A stretch of DNA of 64,000 bases from Acetatifactor sp. Lineage in GTDB: Bacteria > Bacillota > Clostridia > Lachnospirales > Lachnospiraceae. The stretch's first letter is position 1, and each line of letters opens with the position of its first letter. Shown piece after piece: positions 1 through 7,071 of the stretch. The position numbers were made by a program, and so were the translations under genes. Under the pieces are notes generated by a model. It was not told where the DNA came from and made no database searches. It saw only the letters and a list, made by a program, of their open reading frames with translations. Where the stretch lies: assembly GCA_016290775.1 (NCBI GenBank), contig JAEEVF010000001.1, positions 248,001 through 312,000 on the forward strand, given 5' to 3'.

Positions 1-507
1 GTTGACATGAAGCCCGAGAACATCAACATTCTGAACGGCATGACGGATGATCCCGAGGGCGAGTGCGCAAGATATGAGGAAAAGATCGCTTCTTACGGCG
101 GCATTGATCTCTTCATGGGCGGCATCGGCGTGGACGGACACATTGCATTCAACGAGCCCTACACGAGCCTTTCTTCTCGCACGGGCGTAAGAGACCTTAC
201 CACGGACACCAGGATCGTGAACAGCCGCTTCTTTGGCAATGATCCCGAAAAGGTTCCTGCAAAGGCTCTTTCCGTTGGCGTTGGCACCGTGACCGATTCC
301 AAGGAAGTGCTGATCCTCATCAACGGCCACAACAAGGCAAGAGCCCTTGCGGCAACGGTTGAAGGCGGCGTATCCCAGAAGTGGACCTGCTCCGCACTGC
401 AGATGCACAACGCAGCGATCCTTGCAGTGGACGAGGCGGCATGTGGCGAGCTCACCGTTGACACTTACAAGTATTTCCTGGACATTGAGAGAAAGGAGAG
501 ACTCTAA
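1..507 (+). CDS. nagB: Glucosamine-6-phosphate deaminase, 5'-truncated by window edge
   Basis: This is the C-terminal part of NagB, the cytosolic enzyme that converts glucosamine-6-phosphate to fructose-6-phosphate and ammonia. The reading frame is open from base 1, so the gene begins outside the window; 168 residues are visible against about 240-265 in the family. The hallmark GIGVDGHIAFNEP is present near visible residues 41-53. By family knowledge its Asp, His and Glu correspond to the catalytic D141, H143 and E148 of the E. coli enzyme, which implies about 96 missing residues. The SRTGVRDLT segment that follows is also typical of the sugar-phosphate site. glmM starts 3 bases after the stop, so the two are almost certainly co-transcribed and both act on glucosamine-6-phosphate. 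Confidence 0.93.
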   Translation, partial: VDMKPENINILNGMTDDPEGECARYEEKIASYGGIDLFMGGIGVDGHIAFNEPYTSLSSRTGVRDLTTDTRIVNSRFFGNDPEKVPAKALSVGVGTVTDSKEVLILINGHNKARALAATVEGGVSQKWTCSALQMHNAAILAVDEAACGELTVDTYKYFLDIERKERL

Positions 508-510
508 AAC

Positions 511-1857
511 ATGGGTAAGTATTTCGGAACAGACGGCTTCCGCGGCGAGGCAAACAAGGATCTGACCTTTGATCACGCAGTGAAGATCGGTCGTTTCCTT
601 GGCTGGTATTACGGAGCAAATCAGGGCAAGAAGGCAAAGATCGTCATTGGTAAAGACACAAGGCGTTCTTCCTATATGTTCGAATATGCCCTTTGCACCG
701 GCCTGATGGCAAGCGGTGCGGACGCATATATCATGCACGTGACCACCACGCCTTCCGTGGCATACATCACGAGAGTGGATGATTTTGACTGTGGCATCAT
801 GATCTCCGCATCCCATAACCCTTACTATGACAACGGCATCAAGTTGCTCAACGGTAACGGCGAGAAGATGGATGAGGAGACCATCCTTAAGGTAGAGGAC
901 TATATCGACGGTAAGTTGGAGATTCCCGTGGCTGAGAGAAACGAGATCGGTCGCACCGTTGATTACGTTGCAGGCAGAAATCGTTACATAGGCTTTTTGA
1001 TCTCCCTGTCCAAGTATAGTTTCAAGGACGTAAAGGTTGGTCTGGACGTTGCGAACGGCGCTGCATGGCAGATCGCAAGAGGCGTGTTCGAGGCCCTTGG
1101 TGCAAAGCTTTACGTGATGAATGATCAGCCGGACGGCTACAACATCAACACGGATTGCGGAAGCACGCATATCGAGCATCTGCAGAAATTTGTCGTTGAT
1201 AACGGTTTGGACATAGGATTTGCATTTGACGGGGACGCTGACAGATGCCTTTGCGTGGACGAGAAGGGTAACGTTGTTACCGGCGACCATGTGCTTTACA
1301 TCTACGGCCTTTACATGAAGGAACGCGGAAAGCTCCTCAACAACAAGGTGGTTACCACCGTGATGAGCAACTTCGGTCTTTACAAGGCGCTAGATAAGGT
1401 TGGCATTGAGTACGAGAAGACCAAGGTCGGTGACAAGTACGTTTACGAGAACATGGTACAGACCGGAAACCGTATCGGCGGCGAGCAGAGCGGACATACC
1501 ATTTTCCTGAAGTATGAAACCACCGGTGACGGCATCGTAACAGCACTGAAGATGATGGAGGTTATGCTTGCGAAGGGCAAGCCCATGAGCGAGCTGGCAG
1601 CACCCGTCGTGTTCTATCCTCAGGTGCTCAAGAACGTTCGCGTAAAGAGCAAGCCTGACGCACAGAATGATCCCGACGTTCAGGCAGCCGTGAAGAAGGT
1701 TGGCGAAGAGCTTGGAGACACTGGACGCATCCTGGTACGTGAGAGCGGCACTGAGCCCGTGATCCGCGTGATGGTGGAAGCGGAGACGGATGAGATCTGC
1801 GAAAAGTACGTAGATTCCGTGATCGACGTCATCAAGGCAAAAGGCCATTTGGCATAA
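511..1857 (+). CDS. glmM: Phosphoglucosamine mutase
   Basis: A 448-residue alpha-D-phosphohexomutase that most likely interconverts glucosamine-6-phosphate and glucosamine-1-phosphate for UDP-GlcNAc and peptidoglycan synthesis. The N-terminus KYFGTDGFRGEANKDLT is GlmM-like. The phosphoserine loop GIMISASHNP places the catalytic serine at residue 101. The metal loop FDGDADR lies near residue 240 and the phosphate-binding RESGTEPVIRVMVE near the C-terminus. The length matches the family (about 445-450). A purine-rich ribosome site (AAAGGAGA) overlaps the end of nagB. Being paired with the catabolic nagB rather than with cdaA/ybbR is less usual, so a paralogue acting on another hexose phosphate, such as mannose, cannot be ruled out. 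Confidence 0.88.
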   Translation: MGKYFGTDGFRGEANKDLTFDHAVKIGRFLGWYYGANQGKKAKIVIGKDTRRSSYMFEYALCTGLMASGADAYIMHVTTTPSVAYITRVDDFDCGIMISASHNPYYDNGIKLLNGNGEKMDEETILKVEDYIDGKLEIPVAERNEIGRTVDYVAGRNRYIGFLISLSKYSFKDVKVGLDVANGAAWQIARGVFEALGAKLYVMNDQPDGYNINTDCGSTHIEHLQKFVVDNGLDIGFAFDGDADRCLCVDEKGNVVTGDHVLYIYGLYMKERGKLLNNKVVTTVMSNFGLYKALDKVGIEYEKTKVGDKYVYENMVQTGNRIGGEQSGHTIFLKYETTGDGIVTALKMMEVMLAKGKPMSELAAPVVFYPQVLKNVRVKSKPDAQNDPDVQAAVKKVGEELGDTGRILVRESGTEPVIRVMVEAETDEICEKYVDSVIDVIKAKGHLA

Positions 1858-1870
1858 TGAGATTATGAAG

Positions 1871-1900
1871 GCCCTGCGGGTATTCCCGCGGGGCTTTTTC
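1871..1900 (+). terminator. Intrinsic terminator after nagB-glmM
   Basis: GCCCTGCGGG, a TATT loop and CCCGCGGGGC form a 10-bp GC-rich stem with one T-G wobble, followed directly by TTTTTC. It lies 13 bases after the glmM stop and closes the amino-sugar operon. Confidence 0.9.
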
Positions 1901-1948
1901 TTGGCCGGCGGGGGCCTTATGGGGTGAAAGATTGGTCAGCCGCTTTCG

Positions 1949-1977
1949 TTGACATTTTGTCTGAAACGTGCTAGTTT
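1949..1977 (+). promoter_or_regulatory. Candidate sigma-A promoter for the 2090 operon
   Basis: TTGACA at 1949-1954, a 17-base spacer and TAGTTT at 1972-1977. The -35 box is perfect and the -10 is weak. It sits between the glmM terminator and the acyl-CoA synthetase gene and would give a 5' leader of about 105 bases in which I see no clear structure. Confidence 0.45.
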
Positions 1978-2089
1978 AATTATGTATGTCACTTTCGCAA
2001 ATAAACGCGATAAAGTGTTGTAGTTTAAAGCAGAAAACTGCCATCGAGATAAGGCAGGAAAGCAAAGAAATGGCTTAGGAGGAAGAGAA

Positions 2090-3730
2090 ATGCCCGTAAC
2101 TGATCTTTTGGAGAGGAACCATAAACTGTATGGGGATGAGGTGGCACTGGTGGAGTTAAACCCCAGCATGCCTGACACGAGAAAGACGACCTGGAAGGAG
2201 TATGACCTGGTGCAGCAGACGTCGGCCACGCCCTATCGCAGGGAGATCACGTGGAGCATCTTCGACGAGAAGGCAAACCGTGTAGCAAATATGCTGCTTT
2301 CCCGCGGCATTCAAAAGGGTGACCGCGTTGCCATTTTGATGTTCAACTGCCTGGAATGGCTTCCCATTTATTTCGGTATCCTGAAGACCGGCGCGATCGC
2401 CGTGCCTTTCAATTTCCGTTTTGCAGCGGATGAGATCCAGTATTGTGCAGACCTTGCGGAAGTGCACGTGCTGTTCTTTGGACCTGAATTCATCGGCCGT
2501 ATTGAATCCATTGAGGAAAAGCTTTCCAAAGGAAGACTCCTCATTTACGTAGGGGACGGATGCCCCACCTTTGCAGAGAGCTATCGTGAGCTGGTTGCAG
2601 ATTGCTCGAGCCAGCCTCCGCTGGTACGCTTAGAGGAAGAGGACGACGCAGCAATCTATTTCTCCTCAGGTACCACGGGCTTCCCGAAGGCCATTCTGCA
2701 CAATCATGAGAGCCTTACGCAGGCCGCGCAGATGGAGCAGAAGCACCATCTGACTGGCAGGGATGACGTGTTCCTTTGCATCCCGCCCCTGTATCACACT
2801 GGCGCGAAATTCCACTGGATGGGCAGTCTTTGCGCAGGCAGCCGTGCCGTGCTCTTAAAGGGCACTTCTCCGGAAGTGATCCTCGATGCCGTATCCAAGG
2901 AGCACTGCACCATCGTTTGGCTACTTGTTCCTTGGGCACAGGACATTTTGGAGGCGCTTGATCGCGGTGACTTAAAGCTTTCGGATTACCAGCTCGATCA
3001 GTGGAGACTGATGCATATCGGCGCGCAGCCCGTTCCGCCTTCCTTGATTAAGCATTGGAAGGAATACTTCCCGAATCATATGTATGACACGAACTATGGC
3101 CTTTCCGAGTCCACGGGCCCTGGCTGCGTGCACCTTGGTATCGAGAACATCCACAAGGTTGGCGCCATTGGCGTTCCCGGCTATCGCTGGAAGTGCAAGA
3201 TCGTGGATGAAAATGGGGAAGCAGTTCCTCAGGGCGGCGTTGGAGAGCTTTGCGTAAAGGGTCCTGGTGTCATGACCTGTTATTATAACGATCCCAAGGC
3301 AACCGCAGAAACCTTAAAGGATGGTTGGCTTTTCACCGGCGACATGGCAATGCAGGACGAGGACGGCTTCATCTTCCTTGTAGACCGTAAGAAAGACGTG
3401 ATCGTCAGCGGCGGCGAAAATATCTACCCCGTACAGATCGAGAACTACTTAAGTGCTTACGATAAGGTGAGCGACGTGGCCGTGATCGGTCTTCCCGACA
3501 AGCGTCTTGGTGAGATCACCGGCGCGATCATCCAGATCAAGGAAGGCATGACCTGCACTGAGGAAGAGATCGACGAATATTGCAAGGGTCTGCCTCGTTA
3601 TAAGAGACCCAAGAAGATCATTTTTGCAGACGTGCCCAGAAATGCGACGGGCAAGATCGAGAAGCCTGCCCTTCGCAAGAAATATGGCGCAGAATATCTT
3701 GTCGCACAGCAGAACGAAGTGGAAGCGTAA
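2090..3730 (+). CDS. Acyl-CoA synthetase / AMP-dependent ligase family protein
   Basis: A 546-residue member of the adenylate-forming superfamily that should activate a carboxylic acid as acyl-AMP and transfer it to CoA. Visible motifs are the P-loop YFSSGTTGFPKAI, the A5-like segment NYGLSESTGPG, the hinge region LFTGDMAMQDEDGF with LVDRKKDVIVSGGENIYP, and the C-terminal catalytic lysine segment NATGKIEKPALR. The large N-terminal domain covers about residues 20-430 and the mobile C-terminal domain about 440-535. A strong site AGGAGGA precedes the ATG. There is no signal peptide, so it is cytosolic. pepD follows 12 bases later. The acid substrate cannot be read from sequence; medium/long-chain or aryl acids are possible, and acid-thiol ligase activity is inferred from the family. 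Confidence 0.85.
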   Translation: MPVTDLLERNHKLYGDEVALVELNPSMPDTRKTTWKEYDLVQQTSATPYRREITWSIFDEKANRVANMLLSRGIQKGDRVAILMFNCLEWLPIYFGILKTGAIAVPFNFRFAADEIQYCADLAEVHVLFFGPEFIGRIESIEEKLSKGRLLIYVGDGCPTFAESYRELVADCSSQPPLVRLEEEDDAAIYFSSGTTGFPKAILHNHESLTQAAQMEQKHHLTGRDDVFLCIPPLYHTGAKFHWMGSLCAGSRAVLLKGTSPEVILDAVSKEHCTIVWLLVPWAQDILEALDRGDLKLSDYQLDQWRLMHIGAQPVPPSLIKHWKEYFPNHMYDTNYGLSESTGPGCVHLGIENIHKVGAIGVPGYRWKCKIVDENGEAVPQGGVGELCVKGPGVMTCYYNDPKATAETLKDGWLFTGDMAMQDEDGFIFLVDRKKDVIVSGGENIYPVQIENYLSAYDKVSDVAVIGLPDKRLGEITGAIIQIKEGMTCTEEEIDEYCKGLPRYKRPKKIIFADVPRNATGKIEKPALRKKYGAEYLVAQQNEVEA

Positions 3731-3742
3731 GGAGGACAAAGC

Positions 3743-5236
3743 ATGAGCGCATTGCAGGACCTCGAACCGAAAAAAGTATTTGAGTTCTTTGAACAGATCA
3801 GCCAGATCCCCAGAGGATCCGGGAACATTCAGGGCATCAGCAATTACCTTGTGAAGTTTGCAAACGAGCGTGGTTTAGAGCACTATCAGGATGCGCAGAA
3901 GAACGTGATCATCATCAAGGAAGCCACGAGGGGCTATGAGGACATGGAACCCGTGATCCTGCAGGGCCACATGGACATGGTGGCGGTGAAGACGCCGGAA
4001 TGCCCGTTAGACCTTAAGAAAGACGGTCTTGTGCTGCGCGTGGAAGGCGATGAGATCTCGGCGGCAGGGACCAGCCTTGGCGGAGACGACGGCATTGCCG
4101 TGGCATTCGCACTGGCAATCCTTGACAGCGACGAGATCGCACATCCTCGTCTTGAGGTGGTTCTCACGGTAGATGAAGAGGTTGGAATGGACGGCGCAAG
4201 AGCCATTGACCTTTCCATGCTCAAGGGCAAGTATTTGATCAACGTGGATTCCGAGGAAGAAGGCGTGTTTACCGTTGGTTGTGCAGGCGGCGCGCGTGTG
4301 GATTTTGAATTGACCGGAAAGACGGAGAACTGCAAGGGACGCATCCTTGAGCTGAAGATCTCCGGCCTTCAGGGCGGTCATTCCGGCATTGAGATCCATA
4401 AAGAGGGAGCAAATTCCAATCAACTCTTTGGACGGATCTTAGAGGAGCTGACCCGTGTATATCCCGTAAGACTTGCAAACGTAAAGGGCGGCGAAGCAGA
4501 CAATGCGATCGCAAGGGAAACCGTTGCCAGATTTGTTTTCGCCGAGGAGAAAAACGAGCAGGGCGAGCAGATCTCATACCGCAAGGACGGCATTCAGAAC
4601 CTTTTGAACGCCATTCGCGCGACGCTGAAAGAAGAGCTTGCAACCCGTGATCCCGAATTTGAACTGACCTACAGCTTCTCGGAGGAGCAGGAGAAGGAAA
4701 TCGAAGCCATGACGACGGTGGATACCCGTAAGACTGCGCTGTTCCTTTGCAGCCTGCCAAACGGCGTACAGACCATGAGCGCAGACATTGACGGTCTCGT
4801 GGAAACCTCCCTGAACTTTGGCGTTTTGAAGCAAAAGATCGTTTTGCATGATGCATATCTCCTCGCAAGCTATTCCGTGAGAAGCTCCGTGGAGAGCGCA
4901 AAGGAAGCGCTGATCCGCAAGCTTTATGCCATCGGCCGCCTTGCGGGAGCAAAGTATCGCACTCGCGGCGATTATCCTGGTTGGAAGTATCGCGTGGATT
5001 CTCCGCTCCGTGAGACCATGGTCTCCCTGTACGAGGACATGTATGGCGAGGAGCCGCAGGTCGTGGCAGTTCATGCAGGACTCGAGTGCGGACTCTTTAT
5101 GAGCAAGATCGAAGATCTTGACTGCGTGTCCATCGGACCGAACATGAAGAACATTCACACGACGGATGAAACCTTAAGCATCTCATCCGTTCAGAGGCTT
5201 TGGGAGTATCTTGTTGCATTGCTGGCAAGGCTGTAA
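3743..5236 (+). CDS. pepD: Aminoacyl-histidine dipeptidase (M20 family)
   Basis: A 497-residue PepD-type metallopeptidase that cleaves dipeptides such as carnosine-like Xaa-His in the cytosol. M20 signatures occur in order: GHMDMV (first metal His and catalytic Asp), the metal-bridging SLGGDDGIAVAFALAI, the catalytic glutamate pair in VDEEVGMDGA, the lid-domain GGHSGIEIHKEGANSN, and the last metal His in NIHTTDETL near the C-terminus. Length and order fit PepD (about 485-500). The AAGGAGG site sits just upstream. It is probably co-transcribed with the acyl-CoA synthetase-like gene 12 bases upstream; no metabolic link between the two is obvious. No clear terminator follows before the tRNA promoter. 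Confidence 0.92.
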   Translation: MSALQDLEPKKVFEFFEQISQIPRGSGNIQGISNYLVKFANERGLEHYQDAQKNVIIIKEATRGYEDMEPVILQGHMDMVAVKTPECPLDLKKDGLVLRVEGDEISAAGTSLGGDDGIAVAFALAILDSDEIAHPRLEVVLTVDEEVGMDGARAIDLSMLKGKYLINVDSEEEGVFTVGCAGGARVDFELTGKTENCKGRILELKISGLQGGHSGIEIHKEGANSNQLFGRILEELTRVYPVRLANVKGGEADNAIARETVARFVFAEEKNEQGEQISYRKDGIQNLLNAIRATLKEELATRDPEFELTYSFSEEQEKEIEAMTTVDTRKTALFLCSLPNGVQTMSADIDGLVETSLNFGVLKQKIVLHDAYLLASYSVRSSVESAKEALIRKLYAIGRLAGAKYRTRGDYPGWKYRVDSPLRETMVSLYEDMYGEEPQVVAVHAGLECGLFMSKIEDLDCVSIGPNMKNIHTTDETLSISSVQRLWEYLVALLARL

Positions 5237-5321
5237 TATGCTTTTCGGCTATGTAATATGCCCAAAATACCATAGCACACAAAGCAAAAACTGTGGAAAT
5301 CGATAAATGTGAAAAAAACGC

Positions 5322-5350
5322 TTGCTTTTTTTCAGATGGCAAGGTATAAT
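5322..5350 (+). promoter_or_regulatory. Promoter of the tRNA-Pro gene
   Basis: TTGCTT at 5322-5327, a 17-base spacer and a perfect TATAAT at 5345-5350, 13 bases before the mature tRNA 5' end. An A-tract (GAAAAAAAC at 5311-5319) lies just upstream of the -35 box like an UP element. Confidence 0.75.
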
Positions 5351-5363
5351 GCTAATTGTGCTT

Positions 5364-5438
5364 CGGGGTGTGGCTCAGCTTGGTTAGAGCGCCGTCTTAG
5401 GGAGGCGGAGGTCGCGAGTTCGAATCCCGCCACTCCGA
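5364..5438 (+). tRNA. tRNA-Pro, anticodon AGG
   Basis: A 75-nt cloverleaf can be folded by eye. The acceptor CGGGGTG pairs with CACTCCG (one G-T) and the discriminator is A at 5438. The D arm is GCTC...GAGC. The anticodon stem CCGTC/GGCGG encloses the loop TTAGGGA, which puts anticodon AGG at 5399-5401. The variable loop is 5 nt and the T loop is TTCGAAT. C1-G72, A73 and G35-G36 are proline identity features. The T stem has one A-C mismatch (GCGAG/CCCGC). CCA is not encoded. A34 in a proline tRNA is uncommon in bacteria, where TGG, GGG and CGG are usual; decoding CCU would normally call for deamination to inosine by TadA. Confidence 0.88.
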
Positions 5439-5446
5439 TTCGTAAA

Positions 5447-5486
5447 AATGTGTTGAAACCTTAATGGCTTTCAACACATTTTTTTA
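5447..5486 (+). terminator. Intrinsic terminator after tRNA-Pro
   Basis: AATGTGTTGAAA and TTTCAACACATT form a perfect 12-bp stem around a 10-base loop, followed by a run of T. It ends the tRNA transcript and separates it from the peptide gene. Confidence 0.9.
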
Positions 5487-5510
5487 TGCTTGTCTTGGAT
5501 GAAAAAAACA

Positions 5511-5540
5511 TGGCTTTTTCAGGTGAAATGCGTATATAAT
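5511..5540 (+). promoter_or_regulatory. Candidate promoter of the GG-leader peptide gene
   Basis: TATAAT at 5535-5540 is perfect; the -35 region (TGGCTT at 5511-5516) is weak. The A-tract GAAAAAAAC at 5501-5509 stands at exactly the same distance from the -10 box as in the tRNA promoter upstream (34 bases from its start to the -10), which supports a real promoter. Confidence 0.5.
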
Positions 5541-5596
5541 AGTATCAGCGGACCACAACGCAGAGCAATAATAAAACTCCAAGGAGGATTTCAAAA

Positions 5597-5791
5597 ATGG
5601 CAGACGAAAAGAACATGCAGGAACTTGATGAAAAGCAGCTTAGTGACGTGGCAGGCGGAAATTGGGGCGAAGCAGAGCAGTATGTGTCACTGCTGTTTTT
5701 GAAGCACCCGGAAGCTAAGACGCGTGAAGAGTTGGCCGCCGTTATGACCGACGAAGAGCGTATGATTTACGAAAAAAAGAAATTTAAATAA
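5597..5791 (+). CDS. Small peptide with double-glycine leader (bacteriocin/signal-type)
   Basis: A 64-residue peptide. Residues 1-21 look like a class II bacteriocin or ComC-type leader: acidic and hydrophilic, ending LDEKQLSDVAGG, which fits the LSxxELxxIxGG pattern recognised by ABC exporters with a C39 protease domain. Cleavage after G21 would release a 43-residue, cysteine-free peptide starting NWGEAEQY with a lysine-rich tail. AAGGAGG about 10 bases upstream fixes the start. No maturation enzyme, immunity gene or C39-bearing exporter lies in the window; the ABC exporters further along begin directly with membrane segments. The role is unknown: bacteriocin, pheromone, or a peptide that only borrows the leader. 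rlmD begins 21 bases downstream and may be co-transcribed. Confidence 0.7.
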   Translation: MADEKNMQELDEKQLSDVAGGNWGEAEQYVSLLFLKHPEAKTREELAAVMTDEERMIYEKKKFK

Positions 5792-5812
5792 GCAGACGAT
5801 GGAGTACGATTC

Positions 5813-6994
5813 ATGAAGAGTTTTGATTCAACTTGCCCTTATGCAAAGAAATGTGGGGGCTGCATTTATCAGGGAAAGCCCTATGAAGAACAACTGAAGA
5901 TCAAGCAAAAGACCGTATCGTCGCTGCTTGGAAAGTTCGGGAAGGTTGCCCCGATCCTGGGTGCGGAGAATCCGGATCATTACCGAAATAAGGTACACGG
6001 GATCTTTGGACGGGACAAAAAGGGCGTCATCTACACGGGAATATACGAGGAGAAGAGCCATCGGATCGTGCCCGTGGAGGATTGCGCCATAGAGGATGAA
6101 AGGGCGACTGCCATCCTAAAAACGCTTTGCGTTTTGGCGAAACAGTTCAAGTACCAGGTATATTATGAGGACAAGGAGACGGGGCTTATTCGTCATGCAC
6201 TGATCCGCGTGGGAAGAAAGACGGGAGAGATCATGGTGGTCTTGGTGACGGCCAGCCCGATCCTGCCTTCGAAAAATAATTTCACGAAGGAGCTTTGCAG
6301 AAGGCATCCTGAGATCACTACGGTTGTCTTGAACGTCAATGATAAGAGAACCAGCATGGTACTGGGTGATCGCAATATTGTGCTCTGCGGCAAGGGATAT
6401 ATTGAAGATGAGCTTTGCGGCCGCAGATTTCGCATCTCACCCAATTCCTTCTATCAGATCAATGCCGAGCAGACGGAGAGGCTGTATCAGAAAGCAATTG
6501 AGTTTGCGGGCCTGACCGGTAAGGAGCGCGTGATCGATGCGTACTGCGGCATTGGCACCATCGGTTCCTGTGCGGCAGCGAATGCGGCAGAGGTTTTGGG
6601 CGTGGAATTAAACGGTGACGCCGTGAAGGATGCGATCATCAACGCGAAGCTGAATCAGATCAAAAACATCCGCTTTTGGAATGAGGATGCGGGGAAATAT
6701 ATGATGCGTATGGCGGCAGAAAAGCAGAAAGCCGACGTGGTGTTCATGGATCCGCCGCGAAGCGGCAGCACGCCTGAATTCATCGAGTCGGTCAATACGC
6801 TAAAACCGCAAAAGGTGGTTTACGTATCCTGCGATCCGACAACGCTTGCAAGGGACCTGGAACTGTTTGCGAGCAAGGGCTGGAAAGTAAAACAGATCCA
6901 GCCCGTGGACATGTTCCCCTACACAAAGCATGTCGAGACGGTAGTTTGCCTGAGCAACAAAAGGGGTATCAGCGATGACAATCGAAAGCGGTAA
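5813..6994 (+). CDS. rlmD: 23S rRNA (uracil-5-)-methyltransferase, RlmD/RlmCD family
   Basis: A 393-residue SAM-dependent RNA m5U methyltransferase of the TrmA/RumA family. The N-terminus carries the iron-sulfur ligands C8, C14 and C17 in CPYAKKCGGCIYQG and a fourth, C91, in VEDCAIEDE, with the spacing known from RlmD. The SAM domain shows VIDAYCGIGTIG, VFMDPPRSGS and the nucleophile/TRAM-family motif VVYVSCDPTTLARDL. It is shorter than the classical 430-460 residue enzymes because there is no N-terminal TRAM domain. In Gram-positives such enzymes methylate U747 and U1939 of 23S rRNA; which site is used here is not decidable from sequence. Confidence 0.88.
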   Translation: MKSFDSTCPYAKKCGGCIYQGKPYEEQLKIKQKTVSSLLGKFGKVAPILGAENPDHYRNKVHGIFGRDKKGVIYTGIYEEKSHRIVPVEDCAIEDERATAILKTLCVLAKQFKYQVYYEDKETGLIRHALIRVGRKTGEIMVVLVTASPILPSKNNFTKELCRRHPEITTVVLNVNDKRTSMVLGDRNIVLCGKGYIEDELCGRRFRISPNSFYQINAEQTERLYQKAIEFAGLTGKERVIDAYCGIGTIGSCAAANAAEVLGVELNGDAVKDAIINAKLNQIKNIRFWNEDAGKYMMRMAAEKQKADVVFMDPPRSGSTPEFIESVNTLKPQKVVYVSCDPTTLARDLELFASKGWKVKQIQPVDMFPYTKHVETVVCLSNKRGISDDNRKR

Positions 6995-7071
6995 ACCAAT
7001 CTGGAAGGACACCTATGTATATGCCATAACGGAAGGCGATTGGGGAGTAAATAAGATCGGGAAGGGAAAAC

